Source: Nitrososphaerota archaeon
GTDB taxonomy: Archaea > Thermoproteota > Nitrososphaeria > Nitrososphaerales > Gagatemarchaeaceae
Length of the DNA stretch: 11,707 bases
Reading direction: 5' to 3'
NCBI GenBank assembly: GCA_016200025.1
Contig: JACQFO010000005.1
Span: 1-11,707 of the forward strand
Of the stretch, positions 5,190-9,983 are shown piece by piece. The first letter of the stretch is position 1, and the number at the start of each line of letters is the position of its first letter. The translations under genes and the position numbers were made by a program. The notes under the pieces were generated by a model. That model was given only the letters and a program-made list of their open reading frames with translations, ran no database searches and was not told the DNA's origin.

Positions 5190-6077
5190 ATGGTCTACAC
5201 TCCTGTGATCTTCGGACTCGCAGCGGCCTTCTGTTGGGGCACGGCGGACTACCTCTCCAGGCGGCAGTCGGAGAAGGTGGGTTACTACCCCACAGTCGTG
5301 TATTCGCACCTCGTCACCTTCGTAATATTGATCGCGCTGCTCCCTTTGCTGACTCCGACGATTGAGCTCGCGCCCATCCCTACCCTCATCCTGGTCGGGG
5401 CGGGACTGTTGAACTTCCTTGCTTTCATCTTCCTCTATCGCGCATTCCACAAGGGGGTCGTCTCCGTAGTTGCACCGATTGCCTACGCCTATCCTGCAGT
5501 CACCGCTGTCTTCTCGATTCTGATACTTGGGACCATACTTGCCCAGACGCAGGCCCTCGCGATTTCGGGAATCATACTCGGCGTCGTCCTGCTGTCGACG
5601 CGCCTCTCGGAGTTGAGGGCTTTCGTCCGAGGCCGGGGCGCTCCCAACCTCAGAACCGGGGTTGAATCCGCGGTGAGCTCCTCGTTCTTCTTCGGCCTGG
5701 TCTATGTAGCCCTCGGCTACTCCGCCCCACTTTTGGGCTACGCCCTGCCACCGGTGTTGCTAAGGGCCGTCGGCGTCGCAACGGGTTTCATACTTGCCCC
5801 ACTCCTCCATCAGGCCCTGAGGCCCTCCAGACAGAACTTGTCGGGGACGATAGTCGCTATGGGCTTCTTGGAGGCCGTGGGGTTCCTCGCTTTCAGCTAC
5901 GGGATCTCAGTGGCGGTCGACTCCCTTCCCATTGTCGCCGCGCTGTCGGGCATGGGCGGCGCCGTGGCCTCGGCCTACGCAATGGTCTTTCTGAAGGAGA
6001 GGCTCGAGAAGAACCAGGCCCTCGGACTCGTACTTTCACTCGCCGGGGTCTTCACCCTGTTGTACCTAGGTGGATAG
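5190..6077 (+). CDS. EamA / DMT-superfamily membrane transporter
   Basis: The 295-residue protein has about ten predicted membrane helices in two EamA-like repeats. The first opens with VIFGLAAAFCWGTADYLSRR, the classic EamA beginning with FCWG. The second starts near residue 165 with SSSFFFGLVYVALGYSAPLL and ends in FLKERLEKNQALGLVLSLAGVFTLL, matching the usual E-R...G..LI.AG..L ending. Members export or exchange metabolites such as amino acids, sugars or purines; specificity cannot be predicted. The ATG at 5190 is about 35 nt from the shared TATA-like box, so a leader of about 8 nt is likely. The stop at 6077 is followed after two bases by the ATG of the next gene, so the two are probably co-transcribed. 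Confidence 0.88.
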   Translation: MVYTPVIFGLAAAFCWGTADYLSRRQSEKVGYYPTVVYSHLVTFVILIALLPLLTPTIELAPIPTLILVGAGLLNFLAFIFLYRAFHKGVVSVVAPIAYAYPAVTAVFSILILGTILAQTQALAISGIILGVVLLSTRLSELRAFVRGRGAPNLRTGVESAVSSSFFFGLVYVALGYSAPLLGYALPPVLLRAVGVATGFILAPLLHQALRPSRQNLSGTIVAMGFLEAVGFLAFSYGISVAVDSLPIVAALSGMGGAVASAYAMVFLKERLEKNQALGLVLSLAGVFTLLYLGG

Positions 6078-6079
6078 GC

Positions 6080-6400
6080 ATGGACTACTTCGAGGCGGTC
6101 CAGAAGGGTAGGTCGAGGGTCAAGGACGCGATCGACGTCCTCCAGGAGGTTGCGGGCCCCTGCTACCCGATGCTCTTCCTCAAAATCGGCATCACTGAAT
6201 GGACGCCCGTGGGAGAGGAGATGCTGTACTCGGTCGTCCCCGGAAAGGGAGCGATGGCTGCCATCGTCATCTGCGACGCAGACGGCAACTCCAAGACGAT
6301 GACCCCGATGGTCCCAGCCGCCAGGGCCTCGGACTTCTCCAAGGCGTTGGAGGCGAGAGGAGTTCCGAAGTTCAATGGTGAAGTCAAACTCCCGGTCTAA
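6080..6400 (+). CDS. Uncharacterised 106-residue protein in an operon with the EamA transporter
   Basis: I do not recognise this family. The protein begins MDYFEAVQKGRSRVKDAIDV, then has GPCYPMLFLKIGITEWTPVG, EMLYSVVPGKGAMAAIVICD and a C-terminal helix (FSKALEARGVPKFNGEV). There are no membrane segments or zinc motifs, and the composition suggests a small soluble alpha/beta protein. It begins two bases after the transporter stop, so it is very likely translated from the same mRNA and may act with the transporter or on its substrate. That functional link is inferred from position only. Confidence 0.72.
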   Translation: MDYFEAVQKGRSRVKDAIDVLQEVAGPCYPMLFLKIGITEWTPVGEEMLYSVVPGKGAMAAIVICDADGNSKTMTPMVPAARASDFSKALEARGVPKFNGEVKLPV

Positions 6401-6570
6401 TGATTCCCCAGATGTCAAGCAGAGTCAGACAGGCTCGCATTTATTAACCAGAACCGTACCTATCGTCCTTGCGTCAACTCCGCACGGCTCGCCCCCTCTG
6501 ACGACCTTGCAAAAGCTCGATGAGGCCCGGACTGTGTTTCGTGGGCGCAAAGAATCAAGAGTGAGAAAAG
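6401..6570. other. Non-coding stretch with TATA-like box upstream of the 58-residue zinc protein
   Basis: No recognised gene lies here. A TATA-like TTTATTAA at 6440-6447 predicts a rightward start near 6470, about 100 nt before the zinc-protein start at 6571. This is much longer than any other leader inferred in the window. Inside it is a short frame from the ATG at 6520 to a TGA at 6562-6564 (14 codons), in the same reading frame as the zinc protein. I found no tRNA consensus and no clear C/D box. Confidence 0.4.
6440..6447 (+). promoter_or_regulatory. TATA-like box upstream of the leader/zinc protein
   Basis: TTTATTAA is the most AT-rich promoter-like element of this stretch. The expected transcription start is near 6470. 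It could also act leftward, but no gene follows there. Confidence 0.4.
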
Positions 6571-6747
6571 TTGGCAAGGTGTTCGGTTTGCAAGGGTCAC
6601 GCAGTGGCTTCATGCGCTGAGTGCGGCCAGCAGGTGTGCATGTCCCATTCGACCACTCTGTTCGACGAGCCAAGCAGGCTCATGAGGACCTACTGCGGCA
6701 ACTGCACCGCGAAGCGGATGCCTCTTTGGGTCGCCCGAAGGCGCTAG
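6571..6747 (+). CDS. Small zinc-binding protein (58 residues) with eight Cys/His ligands, TTG start
   Basis: The frame starting at TTG 6571 encodes ARCSVCKGHAVASCAECGQQ, then VCMSHSTTLFDEPSRLMRTY, then CGNCTAKRMPLWVARRR. Ligand candidates are Cys4, Cys7, Cys15, Cys18, Cys23, His26, Cys42 and Cys45, enough for two zinc sites in a B-box- or treble-clef-like arrangement. The C-terminus is basic. No in-frame ATG exists between the upstream TGA (6562-6564) and the first cysteine, so TTG is the only likely start. GTGAG at 6561-6565 could be a weak ribosome binding site. The stop at 6747 lies two bases from the stop of the convergent gene. The dense, in-phase ligand pattern strongly supports a real protein; its function is unknown, with nucleic-acid or protein binding the usual role of such modules. 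Confidence 0.7.
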   Translation: MARCSVCKGHAVASCAECGQQVCMSHSTTLFDEPSRLMRTYCGNCTAKRMPLWVARRR

Positions 6748-6749
6748 TC

Positions 6750-7103
6750 CTACAGCGAGATTTTCAGCACGACTTCTGAAGCGGGATAGTACTTTCTCAC
6801 TTCTCCATCCCCGTACTTCAGACTAAACCTTCCCTTGACCCTGTCCACGGTCTTGGTGTCCTTGAGGACCTGGGGACTGACAACCCTGGTCTGATTCCCC
6901 GCCTTGATCTCCATCGTCCCAGATTCCTCCAGGTCTCTGAACCACATGGTCTTGAGCCCGTACATCGGGAGCAGCTCCAGCACTCCGTCTTGCAAAGTGA
7001 ACCAAACGGGCAGCGTCCTCCTCCTGCCGTCCTTCCTCCTCACAACGGTGATCTGGACCTCCTGCTCTCCAGACAGTGCCTCCGCGAAACTCCCCGCTGT
7101 CAA
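6750..7103 (-). CDS. Split-barrel (PNPOx-like / deazaflavin nitroreductase-type) protein
   Basis: The 117-residue protein has the pattern VQITVVRRKDGRRRTLPVWF (17-35), VLELLPMYGLKTMWFRDLEE (41-60) and a strand-rich C-terminal half. The order R..DG.....PVWF....G.L.L.....G.K..WFR.L is typical of small split-barrel proteins that bind F420 or FMN, including the deazaflavin-dependent nitroreductase and DUF385/DUF2255 groups. It may be an F420-using oxidoreductase or a cofactor-binding protein, which would fit the F420-type enzyme at 4118-5125. The start is a TTG at 7103, about 27 nt from a weak CTAATAG box at 7127-7133; no ATG is available before the conserved region. AlaX ends 37 bp upstream on the same strand, so read-through transcription is also possible. 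Confidence 0.65.
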   Translation of the reverse strand: MTAGSFAEALSGEQEVQITVVRRKDGRRRTLPVWFTLQDGVLELLPMYGLKTMWFRDLEESGTMEIKAGNQTRVVSPQVLKDTKTVDRVKGRFSLKYGDGEVRKYYPASEVVLKISL

Positions 7104-7126
7104 CAGACTTCGAACTCCCTCGCACG

Positions 7127-7133
7127 CTATTAG
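7127..7133 (-). promoter_or_regulatory. Weak TATA-like box upstream of the split-barrel gene
   Basis: CTAATAG on the minus strand is centred about 27 nt upstream of the TTG at 7103. The match is weak and the call rests on spacing. Confidence 0.25.
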
Positions 7134-7140
7134 GGGTTGC

Positions 7141-7836
7141 CTACTCTACCGTGAAGTACATCCGCCTGTTGGCCTTCCCCTTGTTCTCTGTCCTCAGCGC
7201 CACCAGCTTCCCTATCTCCCTCGTGTTCTTCACGTGGACCCCGCCGTCAGCCTGGGTGTCCACGTCGCCGATCTGCACTATCCTGAGCATCTCGACCGAC
7301 GGTGGCATCGCGCCCGCAAGCTTCACGAACCCAGGCGTCGCCAGGGCCTCCTCCCTCTTCATGAAGTAGGTCTTCACCTCCAGGCCCCTCGCCACTGCGT
7401 CGTTGACCTTCTCGACGTAGTGCGAAAGCCTGTCCCTGTCGAAGTCTTCCAGGTTGAAGTCGACCCTCGACTCCTCGGGTCCAATTTGGTTCCCTGTAAT
7501 CAGCGCCCCCGTCTCTTGGTTCACCACGGAGCTCAGGATGTGCGCCGCCGTGTGCATCCTCATTATCCGATGCCTCCTCTCCCAGTCGAGGACCCCGCGG
7601 ACGGCTGTGCCCGCGGTCTGTCCGAACGGCCCTTCGAGCACGTGCACGACTTCATCACCCTCCTTCAAGGCCTCTACGACCCTAGCGCCCGCGATGGTCC
7701 CGGTGTCCGACACGAGCCCGCCTCCCCTCGGGTTGAAGGCCGTCTGGTCGAGGACGAGCTTGGCCCCCTCGACTGAGACTACCACTGCGTCGAACTCTCG
7801 GGCATACATGTCTTCCCAGAACAGTCTCCTGGTCAT
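7141..7836 (-). CDS. alaX: AlaX-type alanyl-tRNA editing protein
   Basis: The 231-residue protein has the two parts of an AlaX-M-like editing factor. The N-terminal beta-barrel contains LVLDQTAFNPRGGGLVSDTG (27-46), matching the DQT.F.P.GGGQ..D.G motif of alanyl-tRNA synthetase relatives. The editing domain has MHTAAHIL (His95, His99) and DVDTQADGGVHVKNTREIG (191-209). AlaX hydrolyses mischarged Ser- or Gly-tRNA(Ala) in trans. In the usual zinc motif CGGTHV the first residue is Cys; here it is Asp197, with Val200 in place of Thr, while His201 is kept. I am not certain how common this variant is among archaeal AlaX. The ATG at 7836 is about 32 nt from a CATAAATG box at 7865-7872. Nre lies just upstream in the same direction. 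Confidence 0.9.
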   Translation of the reverse strand: MTRRLFWEDMYAREFDAVVVSVEGAKLVLDQTAFNPRGGGLVSDTGTIAGARVVEALKEGDEVVHVLEGPFGQTAGTAVRGVLDWERRHRIMRMHTAAHILSSVVNQETGALITGNQIGPEESRVDFNLEDFDRDRLSHYVEKVNDAVARGLEVKTYFMKREEALATPGFVKLAGAMPPSVEMLRIVQIGDVDTQADGGVHVKNTREIGKLVALRTENKGKANRRMYFTVE

Positions 7837-7864
7837 TTCGATTTCTTGGACCGATGAAACCCAG

Positions 7865-7872
7865 CATTTATG
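7865..7872 (-). promoter_or_regulatory. TATA-like box for alaX
   Basis: CATAAATG on the minus strand is centred about 32 nt upstream of the AlaX ATG, in the 72-bp gap after Nre. This suggests AlaX has its own promoter. Confidence 0.45.
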
Positions 7873-7908
7873 CTTCTCAAAAGAGGACCAATCGTTTCCT
7901 CCCCGTCC

Positions 7909-9225
7909 CTAGAACGACGTGATCTTCTTCTGAGTCAGTTCTCTCGAAATCAAGACGCTCTCGCTGACCCACTTGGACTTCGCTATCCTCAACTTCGCCA
8001 GCGCCGAGTCCATCGCACCCGCGAACGTCTCGTGCTTCTCGTATCCCTGTCTCATCAGCTCCCTGATGCTCTCCCTTACGTTCCAGACCCCAAGGGGCAT
8101 GATGAGCCCCGGGTACGTCTCCCTGAGCACAATCGCAGCCGCCTGCCTTCCCTCCCGGTCGAGGGCCTCGGCGACCGCCAGCCTCGTCGAATAGTAGCAT
8201 CCTCCCACCTTCGCGTACCTGCTCCTCCCAGAGTACTCCTCGTAGTCGCCTATCATGTACGGCGCAGACGTGAACTGGTTCCAGGTGGTGTTCGGGAACC
8301 AAGCCTCGATCCATTCGAACCTCCAAGGCTCCGGCAGAAGGATCGCGACGTACTGGTTGTCGTAGACTCCGAAGCTGTACACCCTGTATTCGTCTATCGT
8401 TGGCCTGTGCTTGACCGTCTCCAGCAGACTCAACCCGATCGAGCTGTCCACCGCAGTGATGCTCCATCTTGTCGGGACTATCCTCCTCCTCGCCCCGTCC
8501 CCGAACATCCCAAGGCTGAACGCCTTCTGAATCCTGCTCACCAGGACTCCCTTTGAGTATAGCCTCTCCACCGCGTCCGTTGCCTTCAGGTCGCGGTCGT
8601 AGTAGGCGGTCTCGATCCTCCTGTCCACGGACGGGTTCTGGATCTTGAACCTGTCCAGCGGCGCAGACGGCCCGAACGGCTGCGAGTCCTCACTCAGCAT
8701 CAGTATCTTCCTAGGGGGCTTGGTCAGCTTGAGCTCCGTGTCGACTGGCCTGCTGGCCATGGCCAGCTCCTGCAGCATAGTCAGGAGCCTCCCAGGGTCC
8801 TGCGCGTCCTCGACGTTCGCCCTCGTGTTCCCTCTCACCAGCGAGTACCGGTAGTCCACGATCTGGTCCACAGACTTCCCGAGCCACTCCTCGGGTGTGT
8901 CCAGGATTGCGGTGTCCCCGTACTGCGGAGGCACCATGGGCCCGATTGAAACCCTAGGGTAGCCCAACCTCCCCACGAAGACTCCCGGCGGCGAGGCCCC
9001 GTCTATCTCGTTCGTCGACATCGCGGGGGGCTGCCTCGCGAGCGCCTGCGCCTTGACTATGATCGGGCATCTCGGCTTTCCGCACAGGAGCTTCGCGCCC
9101 CTGCATCTCAGGCACATCCACGCCGGGGGGTTCTCCACCACCTCGATGGACCTCGCGGCGTCCTCCTCGAGGCCCGTGACCGAGGAGGGCATGACGCTGG
9201 AGAGCCACGCTATCTTCTTCGCCAA
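7909..9225 (-). CDS. nreA: Nre-family DNA repair protein with zinc finger and C-terminal PIP motif
   Basis: The 438-residue protein matches the archaeal Nre family. It has an N-terminal zinc finger CLRCRGAKLLCGKPRCP (Cys38, 41, 48, 53), the conserved block GVFVGRLGYPRVSIGPMVPP, then SRIQKAFSLGMFGDGARRRI with IVPTRWSITAVDS, and a C-terminal domain including WFPNTTWNQFTSAPYMIGDY and GGCYYSTRLAVAEAL. The last seven residues, QKKITSF, form a PCNA-interacting (PIP) motif with Gln432, Ile435 and terminal Phe438. Nre proteins have been implicated in repair of DNA damage together with PCNA; the exact activity is not settled. The start is a TTG at 9225, 34 nt from TTTAAA (9257-9262); an in-frame TGA closes the frame a few codons upstream, and the next ATG, at 9192, would remove eleven residues. 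The subgroup symbol (A rather than B) is tentative. Confidence 0.93.
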   Translation of the reverse strand: MAKKIAWLSSVMPSSVTGLEEDAARSIEVVENPPAWMCLRCRGAKLLCGKPRCPIIVKAQALARQPPAMSTNEIDGASPPGVFVGRLGYPRVSIGPMVPPQYGDTAILDTPEEWLGKSVDQIVDYRYSLVRGNTRANVEDAQDPGRLLTMLQELAMASRPVDTELKLTKPPRKILMLSEDSQPFGPSAPLDRFKIQNPSVDRRIETAYYDRDLKATDAVERLYSKGVLVSRIQKAFSLGMFGDGARRRIVPTRWSITAVDSSIGLSLLETVKHRPTIDEYRVYSFGVYDNQYVAILLPEPWRFEWIEAWFPNTTWNQFTSAPYMIGDYEEYSGRSRYAKVGGCYYSTRLAVAEALDREGRQAAAIVLRETYPGLIMPLGVWNVRESIRELMRQGYEKHETFAGAMDSALAKLRIAKSKWVSESVLISRELTQKKITSF

Positions 9226-9256
9226 GGTGACGATCGGACGACGCGCGCTTCATGAG

Positions 9257-9262
9257 TTTAAA
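9257..9262 (-). promoter_or_regulatory. TATA-like box for the nre gene
   Basis: TTTAAA lies within an 8-bp palindrome, GTTTAAAC. Its centre is about 34 nt from the TTG at 9225. Confidence 0.5.
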
Positions 9263-9287
9263 CTCCGTGGTCCGGCCGCGGACTAAG

Positions 9288-9293
9288 CTTATC
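9288..9293 (+). promoter_or_regulatory. TATA-like box for the DedA-family gene
   Basis: CTTATC, within AAGCTTATCA, is centred 27 nt upstream of the ATG at 9318. It supports that start over the in-frame ATG at 9252, which would lie upstream of this promoter. Confidence 0.4.
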
Positions 9294-9317
9294 ACCAGAC
9301 CCCCCGGCTCCCATAAC

Positions 9318-9983
9318 ATGGCCGATCCTCTCACACTCTTCCTCACCGACCTCGCCATCCGCTACGGATACCTCGGCGTCTTCTTCGCCTCGCTGGCCGG
9401 GAGCGTCGTCCCGTTCCTGCCCGTCCCCTATCTGATCGTGGTCATCCTCCTGAGCGGGAGCCTCGACCCCGTCGCCCTCGGCGTTGCTGCTGGCGTCGGC
9501 GGGGCCCTCGGGAAGGCCACCTCCTACTTCCTGGGCAGGTCGGGCTACCTTGTCTCGGGCGCCGGGACCCAGAGGAACCTCGAATTCCTAGGCCGTTTCA
9601 TCGGCCGCTATGGGGGTCTCGGGGTCTTCATCTTCGCCGTGACGCCCCTCCCCGACGACATCTACCTGGTCCCGCTGGGCATGGTGAAGTTCCCCTTCTG
9701 GCGGTTCATGGCAATCAACACCCTCGGCAAGGTCATACTCTCCACAGCCGTCGCATACCTCGGGATGGCGTACTTTCAGCTCGCCGGCCCCTACCTCGGG
9801 GCAGACGCCCTCCCGGCGACAATCCTCATCATCCTTCTGACATTGGCTGTCACAATCCTCCTCGCCAGGGCTGACTGGGAGCTCGCCTACAGGAAGTACA
9901 AGGGGGGAGGTGCGAAGGAGGTCCTGCGCGGAACCTCTCAGATTCTGAGGCTGCGCAAGAGAGTCGAGCCCGAGTCTACCTAG
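9318..9983 (+). CDS. DedA/VTT-family membrane protein
   Basis: The 221-residue protein has several hydrophobic segments and the DedA (SNARE-associated/VTT) pattern. YGYLGVFFASLAGSVVPFLP (17-36) forms the first re-entrant helix. GVAAGVGGALGKATSYFLGR (55-74) carries the glycine-rich GxxxG...Y..GR motif, and FAVTPLPDDIYLVPLGMVKF (106-125) forms the second re-entrant region. DedA proteins are lipid or small-molecule transporters and scramblases in the membrane; some move C55 isoprenoid carriers or phospholipids, and the archaeal substrate is not known. A basic cytoplasmic tail (about 190-221) follows the last helix. The start at 9318 is chosen from the promoter spacing; an in-frame ATG at 9252 would add 22 residues. 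The gene overlaps the end of the Rad50-like gene by 8 bp. Confidence 0.88.
   Translation: MADPLTLFLTDLAIRYGYLGVFFASLAGSVVPFLPVPYLIVVILLSGSLDPVALGVAAGVGGALGKATSYFLGRSGYLVSGAGTQRNLEFLGRFIGRYGGLGVFIFAVTPLPDDIYLVPLGMVKFPFWRFMAINTLGKVILSTAVAYLGMAYFQLAGPYLGADALPATILIILLTLAVTILLARADWELAYRKYKGGGAKEVLRGTSQILRLRKRVEPEST

Noticed and set aside
6465..6570. Possible tRNA or C/D box RNA in the leader region
   Set aside because: No T-loop consensus or matching acceptor stem was found, and the GATGAGG near 6519 is only a partial C-box match without a convincing D box. Left as an unassigned leader.
6375..6620. Plus-strand 81-codon frame overlapping the end of the 106-residue gene
   Set aside because: It overlaps two better supported genes in other frames and has no motif. 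The cysteine-rich frame beginning at 6571 is clearly the real one.
6904..7776. Plus-strand 290-codon frame opposite AlaX and the split-barrel gene
   Set aside because: It spans two clear minus-strand genes and has no domain-like features.
7870..8556. Plus-strand frame opposite the Nre gene
   Set aside because: Arg/Pro-rich composition opposite a well supported gene; no domain seen.
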